Assembly (NCBI GenBank): GCA_031555955.1
Contig: JAVBTY010000042.1
Span: 62,001-126,000, forward strand
DNA length: 64,000 bases
From: Azoarcus sp031555955
GTDB taxonomy: Bacteria; Pseudomonadota; Gammaproteobacteria; Burkholderiales; Rhodocyclaceae
Reading direction: 5' to 3'
Each line of letters opens with the position of its first letter. The first letter of the stretch is position 1. The notes beneath the pieces are model-generated. The model did not search any database, was not told where the DNA came from, and was given only the letters and a program-made list of their open reading frames with translations. The translations under genes were made by a program, and so were the position numbers. Below are positions 28,885 through 36,804 of this stretch, piece after piece.

Positions 28885-29153
28885 TGGGCCGTCTTTTCGC
28901 CTGCCGCCCGGGCTGCGCCGCCTGCTGCATCGCACCGTCCATCTCCAGCCCGATTCCGGGCATGCCGGGCGGCAAGCCCGCCGGGGTGCGCTGTATCCAG
29001 CTTGATGCGCAGGACCACTGCAAGCTCTTCGGCCATGTCGAGCGTCCGGCGGTGTGCGGCTCCCTGCAGCCGGGCGCGGCCATGTGCGGCGACAGCCGCG
29101 AACACGCCATGCAGTGGCTGGCGTGGATGGAGCGGCAGACGCAGCCGGAATAA
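28884..29153 (+). CDS. YkgJ-like cysteine-cluster protein
   Basis: An 89-residue protein with the Zn/Fe-cluster-like pattern CRPGCAACC near the N-terminus and three more cysteines (RCIQLD, HCKLFG, AVCGSL, MCGDS), as in YkgJ-family proteins. ATG at 28884 overlaps the DUF2478 stop. The function is unknown; metal binding is inferred from the cysteines. No same-strand gene follows within 1.1 kb. Confidence 0.8.
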   Translation: MGRLFACRPGCAACCIAPSISSPIPGMPGGKPAGVRCIQLDAQDHCKLFGHVERPAVCGSLQPGAAMCGDSREHAMQWLAWMERQTQPE

Positions 29154-29268
29154 CAACAACACGCACACGCGCACGCACCGAAGACACGCTCACGCGCCAG
29201 GGTGCGGCGGCGCCCTGTGTCTGCGTTTCTCCCGGTGCTGATTCCCGGTCGCCGGTCAGCCGTCACCG

Positions 29269-30204
29269 TCAGCCGTCAATATCATCCGCGGCCGGAAACG
29301 CCGCCGCGAGCATGTCGAGAAACGCGCGGGTCCTGGCGGGCATCAGCCGCCGCTCGGGAAAAATCGCCCAGGCCGTGGTCGCGGGCAGGTTCCAGCCGGG
29401 CAGAACGCGGCGCAGTTCGCCACGGCGCACAGAGGCGGCGGTGAAGTAGGCGGGCACGGCGGCGATGCCGCCTCCGGCGCAGGCGAGGCGGATCAGCAGT
29501 TCCGGCGAATTGGCGCTGGCGCGCGCGGGCGGCAGCCCTTCCCAGCGCGTATCGCCGTGGAACAGTGTCCACGCCTGCGGCTCGCCGTTGCGGCCCAGCA
29601 GGCACAGCCCGTGATGGCGCGGCAGTTCTTCGGGCGCGGCGGGCGCGCCGTGTTCCGCCAGGTAGCCGGGTGCGGCGTACAGCCCGCCGGGAAAGCGCGC
29701 CACGCGCCGGGCGGCGAGCGTGGCGTCGTCGGGCAGATCGCCCATGCGCAGCGCGAGATCGAAGTTTTCACCGATCAGATCCACCCGCCGTGGCGATAGA
29801 TCGAGTTCCAGCCGGATTTCCGGATGCAGCGCGGTGAACGCGGCCAGCATCTCCACCAGCAGCAGGTTGGCGAAATCACTTGGCATCGACACGCGCAGCC
29901 GCCCGCTGGGCCGCGCCTGGCGGTGTTGCGCGAAAGAGGCCGCCGCGTCCGTCCCGGCGGCGATCTGGCGCGCGTGCTCCAGCAGGCCGTGCCCGAATTC
30001 GGTGAGCGAGAGGCGGCGGGTCGTGCGCAGCAGCAGGCGTTCGCCGAGCTGCTCCTCCAGCAGCGCGATGCGGCGCGACACGGTGGAGCGGGGCAGGGCG
30101 AGCCGTTGCGCCGCGCGGCTGAAGCTGCCGCTTTCCACGACGCGGGCGAAAATAAGCAGATCGTTGGCCTGGCATTGTTCCATTGTGGCAACAATGTTAT
30201 CCAT
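29269..30204 (-). CDS. LysR-family transcription regulator
   Basis: A 311-residue LysR regulator: N-terminal winged HTH (FARVVESGSFSRAAQRLALP, TVSRRIALLEEQLG) and a C-terminal substrate-binding domain. It resembles the DNA-binding regulators paired with quinone or azo reductases and pirins. ATG at 30204 has an AAAGG-like Shine-Dalgarno; an internal ATG at 30183 is possible. Divergent from azoR; the 80-bp gap carries a perfect palindrome, so it probably controls azoR-pirin and itself. The inducer is unknown, electrophiles or quinones being likely from the target genes. Confidence 0.92.
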   Translation of the reverse strand: MDNIVATMEQCQANDLLIFARVVESGSFSRAAQRLALPRSTVSRRIALLEEQLGERLLLRTTRRLSLTEFGHGLLEHARQIAAGTDAAASFAQHRQARPSGRLRVSMPSDFANLLLVEMLAAFTALHPEIRLELDLSPRRVDLIGENFDLALRMGDLPDDATLAARRVARFPGGLYAAPGYLAEHGAPAAPEELPRHHGLCLLGRNGEPQAWTLFHGDTRWEGLPPARASANSPELLIRLACAGGGIAAVPAYFTAASVRRGELRRVLPGWNLPATTAWAIFPERRLMPARTRAFLDMLAAAFPAADDIDG

Positions 30205-30217
30205 TTAAAGGCCTTTA
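30181..30217. promoter_or_regulatory. Candidate LysR operators between lysR and azoR
   Basis: Two inverted repeats sit at the lysR start: CATTGT-4-ACAATG (30181-30196) inside the first codons and the perfect 12-bp palindrome TAAAGGCCTTTA (30206-30217) just upstream. Both are suited to a dimeric regulator acting on the divergent lysR and azoR promoters. Assignment is by position and symmetry only. Confidence 0.45.
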
Positions 30218-30284
30218 CGGCTTAATTTTGGCGCAATAGAGTGCGGGCACAGCTTCTATCTTTCTATTTCAGGAGATCCGGTTC

Positions 30285-30881
30285 ATGAACATTCTTCAGA
30301 TCAACGGCAGCGCCCGCAGCGAAGGCGCGTATTCCACCCGTCTCGCCAATGACATTACCGCCCGGCTGCGGCAGATCCATTCCGGGGCGACCCTGACGGT
30401 GCGCGATCTGGCGCGCAATCCGCATCCGGCGCTGGACGAGGCCGCCCTGGGCGCGCTGTTCGCCGCGCCCGCCGGGCGCACGGTGGGGCAGGCCGCGCGC
30501 GTGGCGCTGGATGACGCGCTGATTGCCGAACTCATGGCTGCCGACACGCTTGTGCTCGGGGTGCCCATGTACAACTACGGCATCTCCTCGCAGCTTAAAA
30601 ACTGGATCGACGCCATCTGCCGCGCGGGCGTGACTTTCCGCTATACCGAAAAGGGGCCGGAAGGGCTGCTCAAGGGAAAGCGGGCTTATGTCGCGTTCGC
30701 GCGCGGCGGCCGGCACCGCAACACCCTGGCCGATTCCCAGACGCCGTACTTCACCACGCTGCTCGGTTTCCTCGGCATTACCGACGTGCGCTTCATCTAC
30801 GCCGAAGGGATCGCCATGGGCGAAGCCGCGCAGCAGCAGGGAATGGCCGAAGCGCAGGCCGCCATCGCGGCGCTGGGCTGA
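30285..30881 (+). CDS. azoR: FMN-dependent NADH:quinone/azo reductase
   Basis: A 198-residue flavodoxin-fold reductase that reduces quinones and azo compounds with NADH, protecting against electrophilic stress. The FMN phosphate loop INGSARSEGAYSTRLA at the N-terminus and the substrate-side block VLGVPMYNYGISSQLKNWID are AzoR/AcpD hallmarks. A strong Shine-Dalgarno (AGGAG) lies 9 bp before the ATG. Followed by a pirin gene 51 bp on, and divergent from the LysR gene. Confidence 0.94.
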   Translation: MNILQINGSARSEGAYSTRLANDITARLRQIHSGATLTVRDLARNPHPALDEAALGALFAAPAGRTVGQAARVALDDALIAELMAADTLVLGVPMYNYGISSQLKNWIDAICRAGVTFRYTEKGPEGLLKGKRAYVAFARGGRHRNTLADSQTPYFTTLLGFLGITDVRFIYAEGIAMGEAAQQQGMAEAQAAIAALG

Positions 30882-30932
30882 TCCGTTCTTTTCTGCGTCC
30901 CGTTCATCCACCCACCCGCCACGGAGGCCGCC

Positions 30933-31829
30933 ATGACAGCCACGACGCACCCGATCCAGCCGGAAACCGTTACCCGCTCCCGCGCGGTGGAGCGCCTGGT
31001 GGCCGGAAAGGCCACCTCCGACGGCGCGGGCGTGCGGCTCACCCGCGTGCTCGCGCAGGCGCTGCAGCAGCGGCTGGACCCCTTCCTGCTGCTGGACGCC
31101 TTCGGCAGCGACGATCCGGGCGACTACATCGCCGGGTTCCCCGATCACCCGCACCGCGGCTTCGAAACCATCACCTACATGATCGCCGGGCGCATGCGCC
31201 ACCGCGACAGCGCCGGGCACGAAGGGCTGCTGGAAAGCGGCGGCGTGCAGTGGATGACGGCCGGGCGCGGCGTGATCCACTCCGAAATTCCGCAGCAGGA
31301 AGCCGGGCGCATGGAAGGCTTCCAGCTCTGGCTCAACCTGCCCGCGCGCGACAAGATGTGCGCCCCCTGGTACCGGGATTTCTCCGCTGCCGCGCTGCCC
31401 TCGTTCACCACGGACGGCGTCGGGGTGACCGTGATCGCTGGCGCCAGTCACGGCGTGGCCGGCGCGGTCACGCGCACAGCCACCGCGCCGCTCTACCTCG
31501 ACCTGCGCATGCTGCCTGGCGCGCGTTTCAGCCAGACGATTCCGGCGGCGCATAACGCCTTTCTCTACGTTTATCGCGGCGCGGTGACGGTGGAGGGAAC
31601 CGAAGCGCCCGCGCAGCGCCTGGCCATTCTCACCAGCACAACGGAAAGCGACGGCGTCGTGATCGGGGCCGGGGCCGAAGGCGCGCGCGTGCTGCTGATC
31701 GCCGGGCAGCCGCTGCGCGAACCCATCGTCCAGCACGGCCCCTTCGTCATGAACACCCCGCAGCAGATCTACGAAACGCTGGCCGATTTCCGCGACGGGT
31801 GTTTCGCGGAGTGCGCGGGGGGCGGCTGA
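30933..31829 (+). CDS. Pirin family protein (possible quercetinase)
   Basis: A 298-residue bicupin of the pirin family. The metal-binding block is FPDHPHRGFETITYMIAG with the later GVIHSE; FQLWLNLPA is also conserved. Some bacterial pirins are quercetin 2,3-dioxygenases, others bind dehydrogenases; the sequence does not decide. Shine-Dalgarno GGAGG precedes the ATG. Operon with azoR under the divergent LysR regulator, a common stress/xenobiotic pair. Confidence 0.92.
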   Translation: MTATTHPIQPETVTRSRAVERLVAGKATSDGAGVRLTRVLAQALQQRLDPFLLLDAFGSDDPGDYIAGFPDHPHRGFETITYMIAGRMRHRDSAGHEGLLESGGVQWMTAGRGVIHSEIPQQEAGRMEGFQLWLNLPARDKMCAPWYRDFSAAALPSFTTDGVGVTVIAGASHGVAGAVTRTATAPLYLDLRMLPGARFSQTIPAAHNAFLYVYRGAVTVEGTEAPAQRLAILTSTTESDGVVIGAGAEGARVLLIAGQPLREPIVQHGPFVMNTPQQIYETLADFRDGCFAECAGGG

Positions 31830-31933
31830 CGTCCTGCCGGTCGCGCCCCCTTGGCGGGCGGGACGATTTCACCGATGATCGGCAGCCTGTTTTCACGGCG
31901 GTTTCCGCCAGACATTTTTCAGGAGTCGATCCT

Positions 31934-32842
31934 ATGCAGGTCGGATTTATCGGACTGGGCCTGATGGGCCGCCCCATGGCGCTGAATCTGATAAAGGCGG
32001 GCCATACGGTTTATGTGTGGAGCCGCCGCCGCGCATCCATGCAGCCTTTGCTCGACGCGGGCGCGGGCGATTGCGCGAGCGCCGCCGAGGCGGCATCGCG
32101 GGCGGAAGTCACTATCAGCATGGTGGCCGATGCGCCGGATGTGGAGCAGGTGACGCTGGGGCCGGCGGGCGTGGCCGGGGGGGCCGGGCCGGGGCTGATC
32201 CACGTGGATATGAGCACTATCGCTCCGGCGGCGGCGCAGTCCATCGCCGCGCGCCTGGCCGGGCGCGGCGTGGCGATGCTGGATGCGCCGGTGTCGGGCG
32301 GCGAGGCGGGGGCCATCGCGGGCACGCTCACGATCATGGCGGGCGGCGCGCGGGAGGACTTCGACCGGGTGAAGCCGCTGTTCGACGCTATGGGCAAAAC
32401 CGCCACGTACATTGGCGCGGCGGGCGCGGGCCAGGTCGCCAAGGCGTGCAACCAGATTCTGACCGGCGTGGGCATTGCGGCGGTGGCGGAGGCGCTCAAC
32501 TTCGCCGCGAAAAGCGGGGTGGATGCGGCGAAGGTGCGCGAGGCGTTGCTTGGCGGCTTTGCGTATTCGCGCATTCTGGAAGCTCACGGGCAGCGCATGC
32601 TGGAGCGCGACTTCAGGCCTGGCTTCAAGGCGTGGATGCACCAGAAGGATCTGCGCATCGTCATGGAAGAGGCGCACCGCCTCGGGCTGAGCCTGCCTTC
32701 GTCGGCTGCGACGGCGCAGATGTTCAATGCCGTGGTCGGTAGCGGCATGGGTGAAGAAGACTCCATCGCCCTGCTGCGGCTGCTGGAGCGGATGAGCGGC
32801 GGCGAGGGCGTAGAAACAGCCCGCACGGCGGGCGAAGCATGA
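31934..32842 (+). CDS. Beta-hydroxyacid dehydrogenase (GarR/GlxR-like), copy 1
   Basis: A 302-residue NAD(P)-dependent dehydrogenase of the 3-hydroxyisobutyrate/tartronate-semialdehyde reductase family. The nucleotide loop GLGLMGRPMALNLIKAGH opens the protein; DAPVSGGEAGA binds substrate and the catalytic Lys is in GAGQVAKACNQIL. ATG at 31934 follows AGGAG by 8 bp. It overlaps by 4 bp a clear paralogue of similar length. Tartronate semialdehyde reduction is a fair guess, but no glyoxylate carboligase is next to it. Confidence 0.9.
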   Translation: MQVGFIGLGLMGRPMALNLIKAGHTVYVWSRRRASMQPLLDAGAGDCASAAEAASRAEVTISMVADAPDVEQVTLGPAGVAGGAGPGLIHVDMSTIAPAAAQSIAARLAGRGVAMLDAPVSGGEAGAIAGTLTIMAGGAREDFDRVKPLFDAMGKTATYIGAAGAGQVAKACNQILTGVGIAAVAEALNFAAKSGVDAAKVREALLGGFAYSRILEAHGQRMLERDFRPGFKAWMHQKDLRIVMEEAHRLGLSLPSSAATAQMFNAVVGSGMGEEDSIALLRLLERMSGGEGVETARTAGEA

Positions 32843-33711
32843 AAGTCGGCTTCATCGGCCTGGGCGTGATGGGGTGGCCGATGGCGGGCCATCTGCTTGC
32901 CGCCGGACACGATCTCGCGCTGTGGGCGCGGCGGCCGGAAGCGGCGGCGGAACTCATCGCGGCGGGGGCGGCGTGGTGCGAAACCCCCGCTGCGCTGGCG
33001 GCGGCGAGCGAGGTGGTGATGACCATTGTCACTACCGGCGACGATGTCGAAGCGCTCGCGTTCGGCCCCGATGGTCTGGCGCAGGGCTTTGCGCCTGGCG
33101 CGGCGCACGTCGATATGAGCACCATCGCGCCCGCCGCCGCGCGCGGGCTGGCCGCGCGTTATGCCGCGCGCGGCGTGGCGTGGCTCGATGCGCCGGTATC
33201 GGGCGGCGGGCAGGGCGCGCGTGAGGCGGCGCTGGCGATCATGGCGGGCGGCGCGGCGGAAACCTTCGCGCGGGTGCATCCGCTGCTGGCCGCGCTCGGG
33301 CGGCGCATCGTGCATATCGGCCCTGCCGGGGCGGGGCAGGTGGCGAAGGCGTGCAACCAGATGATCATGGTCGCGGCGATTCAGGCGAACGCCGAAGCGA
33401 TGCTGCTGGCGCGCGCCAGCGGTGTGGACGCGGAAACGGTGCGCGGCGCGCTGGCGCAGGGTTCGGCGGCGTCGCGGGTGCTGGATGTGATGGGCGCGCG
33501 CATGACGCGGCGGGATTTCGCCGCGGGCGTGGAGGCGCGGCTGCATCACAAGGACTTTGCCCTTCTGATGGATGAGGCCGCGCGGCTTGGGGTACCGCGG
33601 CCGGTGGCCGCGCAGGTGTGGCAACAGCTCAATGCGCTCATGGCGCGGGGCTGGGGGCGGGACGATACGGCGAGCCTGCTGCGGGTGCTGGAGCGCACCG
33701 CCGGGAGGTAG
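32839..33711 (+). CDS. Beta-hydroxyacid dehydrogenase, copy 2
   Basis: A 290-residue paralogue of the upstream gene with the same three landmarks: GLGVMGWPMAGHLLAAGH, DAPVSGGGQGAREAAL and GAGQVAKACNQMIM (catalytic Lys). It starts within the stop of the first copy (ATGA), so the two are translated together and may form hetero-oligomers or handle related substrates. The region after the nucleotide loop differs enough to suggest separate specificity. Followed by a convergent GGDEF/EAL gene. Confidence 0.9.
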   Translation: MKVGFIGLGVMGWPMAGHLLAAGHDLALWARRPEAAAELIAAGAAWCETPAALAAASEVVMTIVTTGDDVEALAFGPDGLAQGFAPGAAHVDMSTIAPAAARGLAARYAARGVAWLDAPVSGGGQGAREAALAIMAGGAAETFARVHPLLAALGRRIVHIGPAGAGQVAKACNQMIMVAAIQANAEAMLLARASGVDAETVRGALAQGSAASRVLDVMGARMTRRDFAAGVEARLHHKDFALLMDEAARLGVPRPVAAQVWQQLNALMARGWGRDDTASLLRVLERTAGR

Positions 33712-33752
33712 CGGGTAAAACTGTCCGGCCCGTGTCTCGGCCGGGGCGCGTT

Positions 33753-36122
33753 TCAGGCGGATGCGGCCGGTTGCGCTCCCGTGGTGCGTTCCGCCCTGAT
33801 TCTGCCCAGCAGGGTCGTGATTTCTTCTCCCGGCAGCGGCGGGCTGTACAGAAACCCCTGGTAGATGCCGCATTCCCATTGGCGCAGGCAGCGCAGCTGG
33901 GCTTCGGTTTCAACGCCTTCGGCCACCACGGTAAGGCGCAGGCTGTGCGCCATGGCGATGATGGCCTGGGCGATGGCGGCGTCGTCCGGTTCCTCGACAA
34001 TGTCGCGGATGAAGGAGCGGTCGATCTTGAGCCGGTCGATGGGGAAGCGGCGCAGATAGGCGAGGCTGGAATAGCCGGTGCCGAAGTCGTCCACCGCGAT
34101 CAGCAGGCCGAGCGCCTTGCAGCGGCTGAGCATGTCCGAGCTGCGTTCCGGGTTGCCCATCACAAGGCTTTCGGTCAGTTCGAGTTCGAGCAGGTCGGGA
34201 GGAAGCCCGGTTTCGGCCAGTACGCGGGCGACCAGCTCGGGCAGGTTGCCCTGGTCGAACTGGCGCGCGGAAAGGTTAACCGCCACCGGCGCGGCCAGCA
34301 GCCCGGCCTGCTGCCAGGCGCGGTTTTGCCGGCAGGCCGCGCGCAGCGCCCATTCGCCGATGGGCACGATCAGATCACAGTCTTCGGCGATGGGGATGAA
34401 GCGGCCGGGCGGCACCAGGCCGCGCTCCGGGCTGGCCCAGCGCAGCAGCGCTTCCACGCCGACGATTTCGCCGCTGGCGGCGTTGATCTGGGGCTGGAAG
34501 TGCAGGACGAATTCTTCTTTTTCGAGCGCCTCGCGCAGCTCGTTCTCGATAGCCAGCCGCTCCGAAACATGGCTGGACATCTGGCGTGTGTAGAAGCAGT
34601 AGCCGTTGCGGCCTTCTTCCTTGGCCTGGTACATGGCCGCATCGGCGTTTTTGGTCAGCGTTTCCTCGTCGTGGCCGTCTTCCGGGCAGAAGGCGATGCC
34701 GATGCTGGGCGTGACGGTGAGATGCTGGCCACGGATGGTGAAAGGCGGATGCAGCGCGTGCAGGATGCGTTCGGCCACTTCGGCGGCCTGGCCGTTGTGG
34801 GTCAGCCCTGGCAGCAGGATGGCGAATTCGTCGCCCCCCATGCGGGCCACGGTGTCGCCGCTGCGCACGCAGGTGAGAAAGCGCTGCGCCACGGACTGGA
34901 GGAGCAGGTCGCCCGCCTGGTGGCCGAGGGAATCATTGACGTACTTGAAGCGGTCGAGATCGAGAAACAGCACGGCCAGGCGCCCGTCGTGGCGCTGGCA
35001 GGTGTCCAGCGCTTCGCGCAGGCGCAGGGTGAACAGGTTGCGGTTAGGCAGTTCGGTGAGCGTGTCGTAATGGGCGAGAAAACGGATGCGCAGCTCCGTG
35101 GCCTTGTGATGGGAAAGATCGGCGACGATACCCAGATAGCCCTGGAGGCTGCCGTCTTCCCCCGGGCGCAGCGGCCAGATTGATACGTTGGCGGGGAAAC
35201 GCGCGCCGTTGCGCCGCCGCAGGGTGAGCTCATGCGGTTCGGTGTCCGCGACAAGGCTGGCGAACCCCTTCTGCTGGTGCAGCGCCTCAAGGTGGGCCAT
35301 GGTTTCCGCCGGATAAAACAGCTCGGGCGTCGTGCGGCCAACCACTTCTTCGGCGGAGAAGCCGAAAGTGTGTTCCGCCGCCGGGCTGAAAAGGCGGATG
35401 ATGCCGTTGGAATCCGTTGAAATGATGGAGTATTCCGAACTGTCGATGATCGCCTGCTGCAGTGCATGGGATTTGCGCTGGGCGGCCTCCGCGCGGAAGC
35501 GGTTTTCCGCCTCGGCCTGCAGGGCTTTGTTCGTGTGTTCAAGCTGTTCGTTGGCGTCGCGAATGGCCGATGTCTGGCCCAGCACCTGGCGGCGCACGGC
35601 GCGTGTGCGCGTCTGCAGCACAAAGGCCAGGGTTGCGCCAAGCAGGGCGAACAGAAAGCCGCCCCATTGCAGGGCAAGCACCGGGTTGCTGGGGGTCAGC
35701 GCATAGTAGCCGGGCCGCGGCGAGGCTTCGGCAAGCCAGCGGATTGCGCCAGACTGGATCAGTTCCGCATACACCATGGGTGTGGGCTGCAGATTCTGGT
35801 CGCGGTAGACCGTTTCGGGCGGATCGCCCGCCAGATCGATGATTTCGAGGCTGACATCGCGGGTATCGCTGCGCTCTTCCAGCAGACGGGCGGCCAGTTC
35901 GCGGGCGCTGGCCGGGTTGGGCCGGGACAGTTCAAGCGTATGGCGCAGGCCATCGATCTGGCGCGCGGAAACCTGCTGGAAATGCGTTCGCGCGCGCGCG
36001 CGCTCCAGTCCGTAGATGTGTTGCCAGATAGCGCCGGCGATCCCCGCCAGCAGCAGAAATACCACCAGGGGCAGGACGAGCCCGCGCAGTGACGCGGCCG
36101 CGCCCGGAAGCGTTGCGCGCAT
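33753..36122 (-). CDS. Membrane PAS-GGDEF-EAL c-di-GMP signalling protein
   Basis: A 789-residue inner-membrane protein: TM near residues 15-37, a periplasmic sensor of about 110 residues, TM near 148-166, short coiled coil, PAS (about 215-340), GGDEF (MGGDEFAILL, intact) and EAL (VEALLRW, NLSARQF, VDDFGTGYSSLAYL, VAEGVE). Both catalytic signatures look complete, so it may be bifunctional or switchable. The stop of the upstream class II aldolase gene overlaps this start (36122), so it seems to be transcribed behind mtnA-aldolase, an odd pairing of a salvage pathway with signalling. Confidence 0.92.
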   Translation of the reverse strand: MRATLPGAAASLRGLVLPLVVFLLLAGIAGAIWQHIYGLERARARTHFQQVSARQIDGLRHTLELSRPNPASARELAARLLEERSDTRDVSLEIIDLAGDPPETVYRDQNLQPTPMVYAELIQSGAIRWLAEASPRPGYYALTPSNPVLALQWGGFLFALLGATLAFVLQTRTRAVRRQVLGQTSAIRDANEQLEHTNKALQAEAENRFRAEAAQRKSHALQQAIIDSSEYSIISTDSNGIIRLFSPAAEHTFGFSAEEVVGRTTPELFYPAETMAHLEALHQQKGFASLVADTEPHELTLRRRNGARFPANVSIWPLRPGEDGSLQGYLGIVADLSHHKATELRIRFLAHYDTLTELPNRNLFTLRLREALDTCQRHDGRLAVLFLDLDRFKYVNDSLGHQAGDLLLQSVAQRFLTCVRSGDTVARMGGDEFAILLPGLTHNGQAAEVAERILHALHPPFTIRGQHLTVTPSIGIAFCPEDGHDEETLTKNADAAMYQAKEEGRNGYCFYTRQMSSHVSERLAIENELREALEKEEFVLHFQPQINAASGEIVGVEALLRWASPERGLVPPGRFIPIAEDCDLIVPIGEWALRAACRQNRAWQQAGLLAAPVAVNLSARQFDQGNLPELVARVLAETGLPPDLLELELTESLVMGNPERSSDMLSRCKALGLLIAVDDFGTGYSSLAYLRRFPIDRLKIDRSFIRDIVEEPDDAAIAQAIIAMAHSLRLTVVAEGVETEAQLRCLRQWECGIYQGFLYSPPLPGEEITTLLGRIRAERTTGAQPAASA

Positions 36123-36781
36123 TACCGCGGCTCTCCGGGCTGGGGACGGCCGTACCAGCGGAAGCGTTCGGTCACTTCATCCATTTCCGCCGCCGACAGC
36201 AGAACCGGCGGGCCGAGCAGGCAGGTGCGCCAGTACTGCTCGCACAGGGTTTCAAACTCGATTGCGAGCGCCAGCGCGTGCGCGGCGTCGCGACCGTAGA
36301 CCACCATGCCATGATTGGCGAGCAGACAGCCGCAGCGGTCTTCCAGCGCGGCGAGGATGGCGTCGGACAGCGCCTGGGTGCCGAATGTGGCGTAGGCGGC
36401 GCAACGCACGGTGCTGCCGCCGAAACGCGCGATCATGTAATGAAAGGGGGGAATTCCGGCGCGCTGGCAGGCGAGCGCGGCGGCGAAGGGCGCATGGGTG
36501 TGGATGACCGCGCCAGCCTGCGCGAACGCGTGGTAAATGTCGCGGTGCAGACGCCATTCGGAAGAGGGCGCGAGCGCGTGCTCAAAGCCGCCATCCGCGC
36601 GGACCTCCACCATGTCCGCGGGGCGGCAGTCCGCGGGGGCGAGGCCGCTGGGCGTGACCAGAAAACCGTCGTCAAGGCGGATGCTGGCGTTTCCGGCGCT
36701 GCCTGCGTTAAGTCCGGCCTCAGCCGCCGCGCGCGCGGTGTCGAGCAGGGTGGCGCGCGGCGCCGTGTGTTTCGTGTTCAT
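36122..36781 (-). CDS. Class II aldolase, FucA/Ald2-like (candidate methylthioribulose-1-P aldolase)
   Basis: A 219-residue zinc aldolase. Landmarks: LVTPSGLAP, PSSEWRLHRDIY (catalytic Glu as in L-fuculose-1-phosphate aldolase), HTHAPFA and LLANHGMVV (zinc histidines). It follows mtnA by 23 bp. In that context the enzyme is either MtnB dehydratase or the Ald2-type aldolase of the DHAP shunt, which cuts 5-methylthioribulose-1-phosphate to DHAP and methylthioacetaldehyde. The SSEWR motif fits the aldolase better, and no mtnC/mtnD follow. Start at 36781 (MNTKHTAP) avoids a long upstream overlap with mtnA. Confidence 0.82.
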   Translation of the reverse strand: MNTKHTAPRATLLDTARAAAEAGLNAGSAGNASIRLDDGFLVTPSGLAPADCRPADMVEVRADGGFEHALAPSSEWRLHRDIYHAFAQAGAVIHTHAPFAAALACQRAGIPPFHYMIARFGGSTVRCAAYATFGTQALSDAILAALEDRCGCLLANHGMVVYGRDAAHALALAIEFETLCEQYWRTCLLGPPVLLSAAEMDEVTERFRWYGRPQPGEPR

Positions 36782-36804
36782 GCGTATTTCGTGTTTCTTT
36801 GTGC

